Below, in pieces: positions 26,783-41,457 of a stretch of DNA of 64,000 nt (position 1 is its first letter; each line of letters opens with the position of its first letter). The DNA comes from Gymnorhina tibicen (Eukaryota; Chordata; Aves; Passeriformes; Artamidae): assembly GCA_013399875.1 (NCBI GenBank), contig VXAZ01001670.1, positions 919,519-983,518 of the forward strand, given 5' to 3'. Made by a program: the position numbers and the translations under genes. Below the pieces are notes generated by a model. The model saw only the letters and a program-made list of their open reading frames with translations, ran no database searches and was not told the DNA's origin.

Positions 26783-28834
26783 ACCAAAAGGTGTCCTCAT
26801 ACATACCAAGTTTTCCCCTTAAACTCCAGTTGCAAAACCAAAGAGGATACCAACATGTAATTGCCTTCCTCTGCTGGATGCACAGGCAAATCCAGCCTCC
26901 AGGGGAAATGTGGAAACAGCTGGAATCAAGTTTTTAAAAACCATCTGTGGTTTTCACACAGACCCAAAACTCCTAAGAAGGGATAGAAGTGCTTTAGAAA
27001 ATGCACTCAATGTCAAAGCTGTCCTTTGAATTATTAATGCATAACTTTACGTAAAGCTCACAATAAGATGAAAGTTATTAACCTAGTAAGTTACATGCAT
27101 AATTAATTTCTCCTATGAGATATGATTTGTGAAGTTCTAACAAAATGTGTCACAGAGGTTGTAAACATGAAAACTAGCCTGAAGCCAGAACAGCTAAGCA
27201 TATGCTAATTAGACAACATATGAGAAATACACAGTAAGAAAAAAACTGAGAAGAGAGAGGAAGTGACAGCACTGCATATCTATGTGGTGTACTAGTGTCA
27301 GTTATGAATAACAGGAACCTCAGACAAGGAGGGAGAAGCAAGCAAGCACACCAAACTAAAGGAGAATGGAGGCATTCAGTGTTCTCATTACCTCAGATGA
27401 GGCTACTTTAGGACAAATCAGCCCTGGAATATAAACCAGGGAAATGGAGGAAAGTGCTCAGCAGACAGTTTACCTTGTTAGCTGAATACTGAAGCTGCAG
27501 AGGAAGAACCCATTCTTAAATATGAAAACACCATATACTTCTTTAGAGCTTTGCTTTGTAACCAATTTTAATATTGCAATTGACTGTTTACCCATTAACT
27601 GGACAGAATAAATAAAGTGGGCATCCCCAGTAACAGCTTCTACTTGAGAGAGATAACAAACATAACAGCCTTGTCCTTTAGAAGTGGCAAGTCATCACAA
27701 GGATCCTGGTTTATCAAACTCTTGAGAAAGCTTTTCCCTTTGCTATATGTGGTTTTCTTTACAGTTCTTTACATCTTTGAGAAGGGTGATATGGCAGTCT
27801 CCCTCCTTTGGGAGGCTACAACCAACATTCCATTTAATCAATCTAATAAGGGGTTATATAGGGCAGCTGCAGAAATACACACATGGTCACACCAGCAGCA
27901 GCAGGAGAACAGATTGCACTTTAGCATCTCACTGGTCTTCTCAAGAAAAACTGTGGTTTTGAACACAGCTGTAAAACAAATATGAACTGATCTTCTTAGT
28001 TAATTATCTGTCTGTTGGGAAGTTGTCCTAGCATCACTGAAGTTGAAACATAGACTTGAAACCCATGTCAGAGGTGTGAGAGAACTGGCCCCTGCATAAC
28101 CAGAATAACCACCTCCTCTGCCCACTCAGATAATAATTATATTGAGATCATATTAGCTAAAAATCTCCAAGTACCAAACGTTTAGAGCTCTGCTTGCACT
28201 TTTAAGTCAGCAGTTAACAATATGAGGGAAACCCTTTGCTTCCCCATTTTGCTGCCCATGTGGTAATCTTGCCAGAGATTGGGAACAATTTTGTCATCAG
28301 AGCCTGGTCCAGATTGTTCCAGCGGTTTGGCCAATCCAGCTGCAAACACGAAAACCACCATTCTGCCCTCCTAGCATTTCACAGCGATGTTTTAGTCACC
28401 TCAAATGTCTTGAATTCCACAGCCAGATCTTTTCTCTGATGTAAGCATCAGCATACTCATCTTCACATCTGTTCAGGGCTTGAAACCCACTGGAACACTT
28501 CACAAACAAAACAAAACCAAACTGGAAAAGGAACACTGGAAGGCAGCTGAGAAGCAGAATCAGAATGGTATGGACTTGACCAGCCTTCTGAAAAATCACT
28601 TGGCTTCATTCCCTGTTGCTGCTGCTGCCTCATGTTGGCAAGTGCATGCAAAAGCAGATTGCCCGCCTACCTCCTGCCCCAATCAGGGGAACATCTTGCC
28701 TCTGGCTGGCATCTCACTGCATTCAGCTGTAGTAAAAAATAAAGGAAATCTCAAGGACAACCAATCCAGCCAGGATGTTCTGCCAAGGTTGCTGTTCCTA
28801 GCTGAGGAAAGAGTTCTCTCAATTTTTCTCAGCT

Positions 28835-28872
28835 AGAAAGAGAGAGAGAATGTACACACACACACCCACCCC
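28835..28872. repeat. Composite (GA)n-(CA)n simple repeat
   Basis: A short GAGAGAGA run is followed by 'tgtacacacacacaccc' and a C-rich tail. It looks like an ordinary simple repeat with no visible gene association beyond being intronic. Confidence 0.8.
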
Positions 28873-31722
28873 CATTATCCTAAAGCCCGCAGGTGCCAGC
28901 AATCCAAATAAACGTAGAGCAATTAACAGAATTAACACAGCTTTAAATAGCTTGGCACACCAGATGCGGACTCCTAGCAGGGTTCTATAAAATGTAAAGT
29001 TATTACAGATAAAACCATTAATCATCTGTTCAGAGACTTGTTCTAGATGCAAAACCCATTTCACTTAAAATGGCTAATAATCAGAAAGAAAGGCACAGAT
29101 TTAACAGGAATGATTATGCCATTCTGAAGCCCCATTTCGAAATGCCATTTTTCATCTCTGACACCATTCCCAAACTTCTGTGTTCACTCTGCTTGCTAAT
29201 GCTGATACAGTAAGAAAGCTTTGCAGGCATCACTCACAATTACCTCTCAGGGTGCTAGAAATGAGACACCACCTCTCAGCCTCTTCCATTGTGGACAGAG
29301 GAGGTTAGTGACTTGTACACCATGCATTGATGCTTTCCTGGATGCAGTTGTTACTGTTCAGTTGTGTGTCATCAGCCCCATGCAGCTCACAGATAACTGA
29401 TGCTCACCCTGATGAATTAAGTGTTCAAGTGCTAAGATTTGTGCTTAGAAAATAAGAGCATTTGAGTTTTCCCCCTTCTGGCAATGTGAAATCACCAGCA
29501 GCCACCGTATGCAATATAACAATCCTCCTGATATTCCCCTAAGACCTATTCAAATAACTCCTATTTACTACATCTATGTCTAGATAGCTACAGGAAGCAG
29601 GGGTGGGGGGCTCTAATTCATCTTTGAGCTCTGATGTTACCATTTCTAACACTTCCACTTACAGAACTGTAGCTCAAAGAGTATTAAACCTTGTAAGTAG
29701 CAATTCAGAGCTAAAATTGGATCTTTCCACATATCTATATTAATCCCCTTGATTTGCTTAGGAATCTAGATACGTACACTGTTAATTCCAACTAAATGAA
29801 TTCTGCCTGTGCAGTTTGAAGCAAGGAGGGAGATAAAACAACCCCAAAGCACAAATATTCAGTGCAACAGATGACATCAACAGAAGTAGACCAAAGCCAG
29901 AGAGCAGCAATGACAAAGAATTAGAACAGAGGGAGTATCAGAGACTATACAAAATCTGCTTGTACGGTATCAAGCCTGCTGCCTTTTCCATGCAGTTCAA
30001 ATAACAAATGCTGCCCATTAGCTGCCTGCGTACTCCTGGGCTCCTCACACTTGACAGCTGGCTCACTGCTACAGAGTGCTGGACCTGGGAGGAGTTGTCC
30101 AGCCCACTCACCCAACATTCGAACTTCATCATCCTTTCCTGCCTCCCTTGCTGGCATAGCTGAGCAGCCTGGATTTTTGTGGTGGGTAACAGCAGCTCAG
30201 TCTTTCTCCATTGCCCACAATACATATGCACATTTCACAGCAATGCTCCAACTTTCAGGGTCAGTCTGCTGCTCCCAAAGAGGCAACACTTGTCAAGTAG
30301 CTGAAAGTGCCTGTTTTATACACATATATAAAATAGAAGAGTCTTGCAACTTCTCTCATGTAATTTTATTTATATTAGCGTATGGCAGGTCCTGACTCTC
30401 CAAAACTACTCTCATCTGTATTTCTGTCTGACAGTATGGATCCTTAGCAATCTCTCTACTGCAACATAAGGAGCAAGAAATAAAAACATATCTCCTATTT
30501 CTTTTCAGTATTCATCCAACCCAAAAGTTTACTGATCTCCGTGAACTACAAAGCCAAGAAAAGCAAAAGCAGCTCATTTACTTTCAGTTTAAGATGAGCA
30601 CATCAGGCTTTAGACAGCTGAAGTTAAGATCACAGTATCTATTAGGATGGGCCCACATTTGGCTAAAAGCATATGAAAAAGACAGCCCGAAATCCTTGCC
30701 AAAGTAATGCCAGAGTAATCACCAGAGTATCACCACTACTCTGCTGATGACTTTGGACTCCGCTATGTTTGTCTATCAATATATCCTGTCTTAGTTTGCT
30801 CAGTCTTGAATGGATAGGGATTAGACCACATATTTTTGTAAGGATTTTTGCTTCAATATTTAATAGTTACCAACTAACTTTATTATATGCACCAAATACA
30901 GGCTATATTGCTTCAATCCTCATTATATTTTCTGAATTTGTTGACATAAATATAGTTTTACTCCTGTAAACACTCATTTTCCGAACCACAGCACATGGCA
31001 CATCCCTTGCTGCCACAGAAGCTCAGCAGGATTTGGGTTCATTATGCAGGAAAGAAAAGTCTGATCCTGATGATCCTACTGCAAAGGAAGCACAGATGGC
31101 CACAACACCAGGACTGAGAGTCACCTGTGGATAGCTCAGTCAGGATTCAGTGGATTGCTCCCTTACTGTTGTGACATATCAGCCCACTGGCTGCACTGCC
31201 CAGTGGTGACACCGACCTCTGCTGCTAGTTTCCTCCCTAGGTACCTGTTCCAGTGGCAGGTGAAGAGAGTTAAACTGGGTTAGACCCCACTTTGTTTTAG
31301 CTCCATAGATTCTCTTTAGCTTATAAATATGGTGGCAGTACATAGTTCAAACAGCCCTGCAAAAAGAAACAGCTTACACCTCATGCACAGAAAGATCCGG
31401 TTTCTATGTTTGCTCATCAATGCTTGCTTTAGAAGGTATGCTCAATCTACATACATACTCTATTATTCAGACTTTGGCTATGAATTACTTTTGTAAAATT
31501 TCTAGTAGTGCTGTAAGTTTAGGAGTTTAATGCCACTGAACTGATGATATGTGAATTACCCTTTAAATTAATCCCGAAGAAAATGAGTGTGCTTAGGCTG
31601 ACCTAGAATGCCTACAAGATGCTGTCTGCCAACTGATAAGAGTTCCAGAGAACAAGATACTACATTGTAATAATGTGACCTTAACCAGAACCTATATTTT
31701 TTAATTTGCAGATAGAGCTATG

Positions 31723-31786
31723 AAAACAAAAAGAAGAAAAAAAAAAAAAAAACAAAACCAAAACAAACAAAACAAAACAAAAAACC
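31723..31786 (+). repeat. A-rich low-complexity tract with (CAAAA)n units
   Basis: A run of about 18 A is followed by repeated CAAAA/CAAA units. On the transcript strand it is a T-rich tract. I see no retroposed gene directly upstream that would make it a poly(A) tail. Confidence 0.85.
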
Positions 31787-34700
31787 AACTGGTTTTCACT
31801 TCTAGAGTCATTATGGCTGTAGGATTCTACAATCTTTGCTACATAAATTCCATTAAAGAAAGAATTTTAGAAGCCTAGATTTTTTTACAGTACACAGTTG
31901 ATAAAATAGCATCTCTTTGATCTCCTGTCCCAAAGCCAAAAACTCAGTTCCTGTCTTTGGATTTCCCAAGTTTTACTAATTGAAAAATAATTCTAGCACT
32001 TCGTTTTCACACTCCATTCACTAAACATTAATTTAATGAAGCAATTTTGAATTGTTTTCCTGCTTAACAGGAATACTTTTCACGGATATATGAGGTCATG
32101 AGTAAACTTTCTACAAGCATGTCATGAGTACATTACTCTTCCACTTTTCTATGTATCCAGAAACAGTTGATGAAAGAGATTGATCAATAACTGCAGTTAG
32201 CTTATGTTATTTTGCAACATTCATTCAGTATCATTATGCCAGCAAAACTGTTGTTATGGATGCATATAAGCCAAGGTGACCAAGTTCTTTTCTGTGTCAC
32301 GCATGAAGCAAGACAATAATGCTATCAGAAGCCTCACTCTGGTAGAGTAGCCAAGGGCGAAGCTACATAAGGAACAGAGGCTTTGAATAACCCACTAGCT
32401 AAAGCAGAGCTGCAGCACTGGCAGCACACAAATACACTGGACAAGACTATGGACTGTAGTTCCTGTGGGCCAGGCCATTAATCCTTACTAAAATTGTGAG
32501 AACATGAGAAAGTGTGAAATATTAACCTCTGAAATGTCCAGAGCAACATAACTTCAATTAAGAGTCTCTCCAAAGCCAGTTCAAGTTTAAGCTTTAACTA
32601 ACTTATCTAACTGGAAGATCATTTCCCATTCTGGCCACACATGGAATAAATCTCCCAAGATACACTGCCCTTATGATGCAATTCCTAATATCGTGAACTG
32701 AAATCCAACAGAAACGATGCAAAGTAGAGAAATGCTCACCAGACCCTGCTCACTTTCAAAAATGACTTGCAACACCAACTGTTTGTCAGGACTGATCTTC
32801 ATTTGAACATTCCCCAGCCTCAACTTAGATTCCTTGGAAGAAGGGTCTGCTCTGGATTTCTCCTTCATTTCCTTATCCGAATTGACTCTTAAGAGCAAGC
32901 CAGCAGGCATTTCTTACCCATTCAGCTGCTAAGTTAAGATACGCTTTTGATATAATGACTTCTAGTATTCCCCAGTAAGAACATCAGTGAGCTGTGACTC
33001 TGTACGGAAGGCATGGGCTATCCCTGCCAGGTGGAAGACAAACAAAAAGAGCAATATCTTATCCCTCTTATCTATTGTTCTACTAAGAGCAGGCTCTTAG
33101 GATATTGACCAAGACACATCATACCTGTGCCTCAGTTGCATTTGAAGGAAGAGGACAATGACATTTACTCCCTTTGGCACTGTATTTTAACTGATGGTTT
33201 GAAAGAAGACAAAATCTCTGAGGTCACTTTGATAAAATTACCTACTGAACTTTTTGTCTGAAGGGTCCTATCAGCTAATATTATTAAAGTATTAAATGGG
33301 AAAAAGCTTAAAGACTACAGGGATGGCTAGGTTTGTTCCTCAATGCCTCGACTCCTTCAGATGAGTTAACAGTCAAAAGTTGACATTGTGTTACTGTACC
33401 ATGGGATGCTTTCCCCTGTGTATGCTTACCTCTGACCTTTCATCTCCCATGACTCATGGATACTGCCTAGAAATCTGTGTCCTCTTCCTTTCTTTCTGGC
33501 TTACAGTATGAGCACAGACTTTCTGTGTTGGGAAGACTGACAAACACATTCTTCTTTTCTCCCACCCTTGCTAAATGATTCCCTAAAAATGCTACTAGAA
33601 AAATCAGCTGAATCAAGTGGTTTCTCCAGAGAGGCTGAAATTCATCGCTCCACTAAATGTTAGCATTGAGACCGTGAACCATAGAAGACTTACTTAACTC
33701 AGGCCTGGCTTGACAGAAAAAGTATTATACATTTTCTCCTATTTCACTCTAGTAGTTACTCCTGTGAAAAGAGGCTAGCTCATTCAGTCTTTTATGGATA
33801 TAGGATAGTGTGTATATGTAAACCTATATGCAAGCAAAACAAGGGAAGCACTTGTCACTCCTTCTGGTAGCATGGCAGAGGCCTGGCAGGGCAACATAAG
33901 TTCCGCTAGCAAGATTGAAAAGTTTGGTTTTAAATAATCCTTCTCAAAATGTTGCTACTTTTTCAGTGCTATCAAAGTCCAGAGACAGGTGTTTCAGCTT
34001 TCAGCTGCTCGGTTCAGAGTGCCTCTTGCTCACCTTGGCTTCATGTCATTTCCCATAGTCATACATGAAAGCAAAAGCTATTCTTCACTGTGTACCATGA
34101 AGTCTTTCAGGATTTTTGCCCAAGCATCCAGTATGTGTTGGCAGCAAGACAGTAACCTGGGAAATGTTCAACTGACCAACCATATATCCCTTCTGACTCT
34201 GAGCTAATACAGAAATACCAAATGCAAACCAGCCCAGGACCTAAGCTTATAAGCTTACCCAATGAGAAAACACTATACTATTTCCCTCCCCATGTATTGG
34301 TCTACTCAGAATTCTCTCCACATCTTTCCTCCTATCATATTGCTCTCAATTTCCAAATGCCTCTGTTCCCACCTCCAAATTAAATCTTTCCAGAAATAAG
34401 CGGGGTTTTTTTCTTATTAGCTTAAGAATGTCATCAGCAGCTACTCAAAATACTGGCCTGCATCTCCACTGTTTTATGCTGCTACAACAGTGGCACTCAA
34501 AAACCTGATGAAGGCCTTGTGTTGGATGCTGTGCAGATGTGCAGAGAAAAATGACTGACATACTTGACTCTCAAGACACGCAGTGTGCAACTGCAACAGG
34601 AGACTGATCCACCACAGCAGCAGCAATGCAATTGGAAGTTTAAGAGTGAGAGGCAACCAAAAACTTTACGGACCTCTGGATATGGAATCCTAGGAATCAG

Positions 34701-37700
34701 GGTCATAATCATCATCCGGTCTATTTGGAATGCTCTGGCAGAGAATAGTAATGAAAGACCAAGATTAAGAACAAGTAATATTTTGAGGAGTGGAATCATA
34801 TTCAACCCTTGGCCATGCTTTGTCTGCTTCTACATAGTGCCACTAGCCTCTCCCTTTCTTTTTCAAATGTTAAATTCATTAAATAATACAGATAAGAAGC
34901 AGACAGGCCCAAACACAATAGGACAGCTGGAGTAGCAGTATTGGATTAACATGTGTGGGCAATTAGTGCCATTCATGTGGTAACTTCCTCCACTGTTTCT
35001 CTATGCAATCCCCACACTGTTGATTCCTGACTCTCCTCTTATGCATTCCTGAGGCTCTGTTAAATCACTGCTGTGGAAGGGGATCTTGGGCACCCAAAAG
35101 GTTTTGGACTCAGGGAGGGGCTCTTACAACTACAACTTTCTCTGTCTGCCTGTTTTCCTGTTTTTCTCTGCCTTCAGTTTTAGGCTGCCTTCCATCCTTT
35201 AGCCTCCTCCCAAGTGTGACACTTCAGTCAGAAAAACTCAGCCCCAAACAGAAACCACATCATCACTTCACATCAAATAGTCCTGAAAAAAACCTGGTTT
35301 GCAGATAACATCTGAGATTTACATACAGCAACTGAGCACACTCATGAACCATTTTGAAATCTGGCTCCTAGAAGTTAAATTGCAGACAGAAATGATCTAA
35401 GCTTTCACAGCTTTCTCCCATCACAGCCAGATGGTGCCTGACCCCTGTAATAACTTCTGCCATATTCCACCCATATGCAAGCCTCAGTGCTTCCATCAAG
35501 CTGTTAGTACCAATCAACATTTTTCAGAATTGAGATTTTAATAAAGCATTGATAGAAAAATGTGAAGATTTCATAAATTCTCTCATGAATATCCATTCTC
35601 CAGGGACCACCTTAGGCTCTTCTAAAGCACCTCCATCTGTACCATTTAAGTCCTTCTCCAAGTAAATCAAATCTGAATGGCTGGCTCCCTAATCCCAGGA
35701 AATATTCTGATTTTCTCCCTTCCCTAGCAATTGGAATACCATTGAAATACCATTTTCTCCCTCTTTGCCCACACAGCTAAATTTCCCACCCTGCCACTTT
35801 TCATCTCCATCCCTGATTACTGAAAACTCCTCCCTGAAGCCCTTCATTACATGCAAAACACAGCTGTTTCTTGTTACCTTTCTTGTCCTCTTTCTGGCCA
35901 TAGAAGTGTCATTAAACCCATTAATGGATCCTTTTATCTTTCCATCTTCAGTCAGTGCTTCTCCCTGGTTAACTATCTGTTAAAGCACTGGTACACCTTC
36001 CCTGACTCCCAGACTCCCATTAAAATTATTTCTGCTCAACTGTCTTAAGATGTGTTCCTGTATCTTCTCCTATCCCCATCTCTGTATCTGGTTTCATCCA
36101 TGATAGGAAATACACCAGCTTCCCCCCAGATTTCCTCTAGAATGATTCTTCTTAAGAATGAAGGTCCAAAAAGCCTTAGATTCTATGCAACTACAATGCA
36201 ATGTCTGTATTCCATGTCTGTGTACTACCCTATTTGCATATTCTGTATGACTATTTTCCAGTCTTGTTCCCTCATTACAGTGTCAGGCCTACTGCAACAC
36301 TGCCAGCATGGCTATGGAGAAATGCAAAGCAAATATGGTTTGCCACACATAGGGAAATCTTTAATTCCAATGAAAACAGAGGAAAAATCCCAACCTGAAC
36401 TACACATTAAATACTTGTATTTATGATTTAGGTATATTACTGCTAGCAACTTAGAGGAACCTGTTCAGTCAAAACCTGAAGCCACAAGGGAAAGAAGAGA
36501 CATGAGGATCTGTTCATGAGGATGGTGAAACGAGGTACCATTAGGTCAGAAACTGTCTAACCTAAAGAAAACGTTACCTAGATAATTAGACATTTAGATT
36601 AATTTTAGGAAATATTATATAGATACTACAGCAGAGGAGCCCTGAGACAATAGTTCCTTGTCAGGAACACATTCTTATACACTCCAATTCCTTCTAGCCA
36701 AGGCTTACACTCTGCTCACATGAAGTATCTGCCAGAGCTGCCCCTCCTCCTCCCACCAGCCCCTGCTGAGTGGAGAAGTCCTTTCCTGCTGGCGAAGGGG
36801 CAGAGATGGTCATTAGGCACTCTGCCCCCTGGCACTTCAGCACCTGCATGTCATCTCAGAGGAAGTGGGAAGGCAATGCTCCACTCAAGGAGCCCTCTTA
36901 GCCCCAACATGAGCAAATTGGTTGGTGTACTCTCAGACTGGTGCAGTCTAGATGAAATACAAGAGATTACAGGGGAAAGGCTGAAAGTCTCACCTCAAAG
37001 TCTGCATAAATCCCTTTGCCTTCCTAGGAAAGTGACACATCCCTAGAGGCAGTCTTGAATGAATGCAGAGGAGTAGGAATAGATCATTCTGCTTTAACAC
37101 CTTCAAGAGATCAGTACAGGGCTTGGCAGGATGTTCTCCACCGTTAGAAACAGTGCAATCCACTCAGGGGTGTGCTGTGTCTCTGGTAACAGGCAATTAC
37201 ATAGCTAGGACTTTACTATGAAAGAAGAGCTTTGCTCTGCTAGAAAGCATAAACTGAAAGGAACAGTATTTGCTATTAGTCTATTCTACCCCTTCATCTA
37301 ACTTTCTTAGCTTAGAATATTTTTGTTAAAAACCCAAGCTCCTCCGCTACTGGCTAATGAGAGACTGAGCGTCCTTTTTGGCCATAGAGGAAAAAATGTA
37401 AGCTTAAAACATAAGCTACAGGGACTGAATTATGAAATATGCTGACAAGCTATGCAGAAAGCCAAGTAAAGTTCTCCGCAGTTGGTTCTGGAACCAGACA
37501 CATTATAAGCACGCAAGCACTGCACTAACCCAGTTCTGCCTCCTCCAGGATCAAAGCTGGCTGAAAGCATTACTGGACCACTACTATAAGTGGGTTGCTT
37601 TAGAGCAGACTATAGCTCCAAAGCAGCCAGCAAGTCAAGACATCTGCTCATACACATCTCCTGTCATTGCCTAGTCAAGTGAAGATTACAAACCAAATTC

Positions 37701-38434
37701 TGATTATCTGTTTTCTTCCTCTCATTCTTAAGTGGTTGCTTGGGTTTTTCTTCTCACAGAGCATTATGAGTTTGGGATGACTATGTTGGTGGCTCTTAGC
37801 ACATTGTGCAAGCTAACAGAATACAAATGATTATATAAATAATAAAACTGCTGAAGATTTTCTTGTCACTGCTTTCTTTGCTCCATTGGTTTGACTTAGA
37901 GCACACATAAAAATGGCCTCTACTAAGTGTTATGTTCATAGCATCCATAAATAAAATTAAGATCCTGATTTAAAGAGACACTAAGAAGCTGTATCTCCTC
38001 CTGATTTCAATCAGACTGGGATGCTCAGTGCCTAGGAGAATCAGGCCCAAGGCTCTATAGATGTAACCAGAAGGATTCGATCTCCATATCACAGTTTGTA
38101 TTTAAGCAGCGAAGTTTCATTTCCTATATAAGATGCTCATCTCTAGCATATGTACATCCCTTTAATCCAGAGGTCAGGCCGGAGAGCAGCTTGACTCTGA
38201 CAACTCTTCCTCACATCAGAGGCCTGGCACATAACATACAAACCCTGATACCACGAGTCAAGCATCAGTAGGATGATGACATGTCAAGGCAGTTACAGCC
38301 ACAGAACATCTAGCTCAGCATTGCTGCTTCCATGACTCCTGTGTGAAATCTCAGCTCCACCTTCCCTCTAATATTAAATGTTCATACAAAGAGGAAATTG
38401 TGACAGATAAAATTATATTCAGCTAGCCAAAGTG

Positions 38435-38700
38435 ATGCCAAAAAAGGCCAACCTGGAAAAAGAGACTAGACAGGGTAAGGGAATAAAGGTGATATTTATT
38501 TAAAAGGCCTTCAAAGGTACACCCTGGGGAGCCAGAGGCTATTTCCAGAATGGACCCCAAGATGGACAACAAGTCACAAGTTCTTCCCACTGTTATGGGT
38601 TTGGTCCATTTGCATATCAGCACAAATTCGCCAATTAAACTTTAGGTAATAAGGTAACCGCCCCCCCAACTTGCCCCCCTTCTCAAGATGCTGGTTTACA
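38435..38700 (-). mobile_element. LTR fragment of an endogenous retrovirus, minus strand
   Basis: Read on the minus strand, 'ggaagaacttgtgacttgttg' and 'ctccccagggtgtacctttgaaggccttttaaataaatatcacc' are followed by 'tttattcccttaccctgtctagtctctttttcca' and an end in TTTTTTGGCA. This is the U3/R/U5 order of a common avian LTR. The AATAAA signal is at plus positions 38495-38500. The 5' side is poorly defined; a TGTAAACC start near 38700 is possible. I found no clean target duplication. It is the only LTR here in the same orientation as NRXN3. Confidence 0.58.
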
Positions 38701-39769
38701 CATTTTGGCCTAGGACAGTCTGAGTGTCCTTGAAGAGTAAGCCCGGAGAGGCTTTGTTATGTCTATCTTAGCATGAGAGAACAGCAGCTAACAGGTTGCA
38801 AGACAGTTCAAAGTTACACACTAGGAATACAGAGAATACAGAATTTGCAAAATATAAAAGCTAAAACCTAAGGCATCAATACCCTATGATAAACAGCATT
38901 GCTGCGGATCACAACTTTAAGGAGAACACTCTTGCAAGAAACTTTTATTCCAGGTTGGCTAGGAAGCCAACTGACAGAAAACTTAAGCTTGTTTTTCAGT
39001 AAGCTTTTTATAACACTTTGTGGAGACATCAATATCTGTATCCCCATTAATCACAGTGTTAATCACAAGTTACATTAGAAGAGAGAAGAAAGAAGACAAA
39101 AGATGACTGCAAGGCACCACCAAAACTAAACTGTGCCAAGTTTGGGATTTGGACTGAACTCATCTTTTTTTAAACTGTTTTCTTTTGGTTTTTTTTCCCA
39201 AGGATCACTATTCTGGATCCTGCTGCTAGCCAGGTAGTCCAACCTCTATTACCCATGTGTGAATTTTCTCAAAGCTGTGGATTAACTACTTGACAAGAGA
39301 GTAAGACAACATGGTTTCCAGAATCAGCTCGCTCTTCCTGACCAATGCAGCCACTCAAGTGCACAGACTTAGCAACACAGTGTAAGGACTTAAAGATAAT
39401 AGTTGCCTGCCTCAAACACTGGTAAGGCCATAGAACGACTTTGCCATGAGATGAGCACAGAACAGAGTGACAGGATGGTGCTAACTCCAGGCAGAGATGA
39501 GATCTGGTCAGCACATCCTGGATAATGCATCCAGACAAAACTTCCCACTGTGGCAAACTTTGTAAAGAAGCAACTTCTCCAATATATATCACCAGTCAAA
39601 AAAGATCACCCCAAATTATGGGGTCTTTGACATCTTTGGCATCTATGACCACTGAGGGAACCCCCCTCCTCCACAAATATGCCTCCATGTATGCCGAGAA
39701 CTTGGACTGTAAATTAAGCCTCCATGACCCAGAACTTGAGGTAAGATAGAGGTGATTCTATTGTCCAAG

Positions 39770-40357
39770 TGTTATCTCAAGCCTTAGGGGAGGTAGACAA
39801 AGCTGTGAGAGGACAATGTATAACTCATAATGGACATAAAGAGTGCAGAATTTATGGGCCACAAGGAAAGCAAGTGTGTGAATCAGCTTGGACTGCGTAA
39901 AAGGTAAGTCCATCAGGGGGAAGATTGTGACCACCGACTCACAACCCACCAACTCAAGAAACCCACCAACTAAAAACCCAGAAAGACTGAGCATAGGACT
40001 AATTAGCATTAGAAGTGAGGGAATCATTTAACCAATAGAATAAAAGAAGTGTGTAACCAATGAACATTAATTCCTTTGTCTGCAGAGATACATAAATAGT
40101 GAAAAGTTTGAGTGACCTCAGGCCCCCCACCACTGAGAAGCCCAGGGTGAAGAAGGACCAGCAGGATGGCACTGGATGCACGGGTGGTGACTATCTTCTG
40201 CTTAATCTATCTCTCTCTTTTCTCTCTTTTCTACTTCTTTCTATCTCTCTACCTCACATTTTATTGTTCAATAAAACCCTTACTATTGACTTCAGCATAT
40301 GGTCTTGTTTGTACTTTAATTCAGGGAGAGGCATCTCTCAATAATCATATCATAACA
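39770..40357 (+). mobile_element. Probable LTR (endogenous retrovirus), plus strand
   Basis: The layout fits an LTR: 'ggactaattagcattagaagtgagg' near 39995, a TATA-like CATAAATA at 40091-40098, an R region with 'aggccccccaccactgagaagcccagggtga' near 40121, a pyrimidine-rich stretch 40201-40260, and AATAAA at 40270-40275. U5 appears to run to CATAACACA near 40353. The start (TGTTATCTC near 39770) is a guess and no target duplication was found. It has no attached coding region and is antisense to NRXN3. Confidence 0.5.
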
Positions 40358-40939
40358 CACGGTACACTTCATGTCCACATGCCACATGACTGTCACGCCT
40401 CCATTACACCCTCATGCTGCATTCTCCTTGCAAAATTTACACTTTTTATGCTACCTTCAACTTTCATTTTTCTGTTTTATTCTATTTCTGTATCCTTCTG
40501 GAAAATTTAGATCTAACTATACTCCCAGGTGAAATCCAGAACCTTTAAAAGTATCCTAAATAAGCTTCTGATTATGATTTTTTCATCTCAAAATGCTACT
40601 TGGTAATCAAAGGCCATTTGTCTTTTTGTAATGGCTATTGCCTAAGTGCCTAGAAGATAGTAATGCTTTCTTCTGAAGGGCTAACAGCTTAGAGAAGACA
40701 CCTCTCCTACAATGAGCATTTTTTCTGTAATCCAAGCACTAGAAGTATGATTCTGCCCTTAAGCTCATGAATTTTCCAGCTTTCTGTCCAGATGAATGAC
40801 ATGTTTATCTTCACAGAGCTGTTGCAATTATCAGAATAAAATTAAGCATCAGGGAAAGAATTGATTGTGTAAGGCAGGAAACAGTGATGATTTTAACAAA
40901 TCAAAAGCACAGAGACAAGAATTAATTTGAAATAGTTAC

Positions 40940-41101
40940 CTCTTTGAGGCAGCCCATGAAGTTATTGCTTACTGGAGACCCAGGTAAATCAGCAGTACTG
41001 GGGCTCCCTCCCACGTAAAAGAAGTCATCTGAGCCCAGCATGGTGTAGTCCTCCTGTGTGTAGCCCGTGGTGGTAAGGATGCCATCCACAGAGATTGTCA
41101 C
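40940..41101 (-). CDS. NRXN3: NRXN3 exon: second half of LNS2
   Basis: The exon is exactly 162 nt, 54 codons, phase 0 at both ends. It encodes [39 protein letters not shown] and [15 protein letters not shown]. These are the beta-strands after the splice-site-2 loop of LNS2, ending with the first Cys of the domain disulphide. The acceptor is CCCTCAAACAG|GTGACA (exon starts at 41101) and the donor is AAAGAG|GTAACT (exon ends at 40940). This segment is almost invariant among neurexins, so paralogue identity comes from the neighbouring exons. Known LNS2 ligands of the family include neurexophilin and alpha-dystroglycan. The exon joins in frame either to the microexon at 42919-42963 or directly to the exon at 47699-48000. 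Confidence 0.97.
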
Positions 41102-41457
41102 CTGTTTGAGGGACACAACGGACAAAGAAAACCCCAGCAATGACCTTACAATCCTGAACAGAACAACTTACCTTCCCTATAATTTTATTCCAGTTTTATT
41201 AAGGATTTTGTTGAGATTTGGTATGCATTTTTTTTTAGTTCAGTCAAGCTCTATTTTCTGGTCTGATTTTCCCACAGAGAAATGCTTCAGCATCTGCTTC
41301 TCCCCTTTCTGGTGCATCAGCACTCTCAGGCTTACCCAGCAGCCTATCCATCCAGATGCTTTCCATCCATTCAGGCCAGAAAATATAACTGTCCTTGAAA
41401 GACATTTCTCATATAAGCTGATTTTATGATTAATTAGAATTTATTTTAATGATTACA

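Larger units (their letters stand above)
4611..40939 (-). other. NRXN3: Large NRXN3 intron, about 36.3 kb, phase 0
   Basis: The transcript-strand donor is AAAGAG|GTAACT (first base 40939) and the acceptor is GTGTCTGGCAG|GT (last base 4611). I recognise no NRXN3 exon and no RNA gene inside. Its recognisable contents are five CR1 copies, four LTRs, a tandem hairpin and simple repeats. The long stretches between them (about 4611-6430, 8830-10720, 13250-18230, 18800-21550, 26790-38430) hold nothing I can name. Short open frames there have no family resemblance and no splice or start context, and look like chance. Minor low-complexity patches are (ATT)-rich sequence near 17918-17952 and 20196-20242. 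Confidence 0.88.

Noticed and set aside
37985..38050. A 'gatttcaatcagactgggatgctcag...aatcaggccc' phrase resembling an ancient amniote repeat
   Set aside because: The phrase feels familiar from old dispersed repeats, but I cannot name the family or define boundaries, so it is not listed as a feature.
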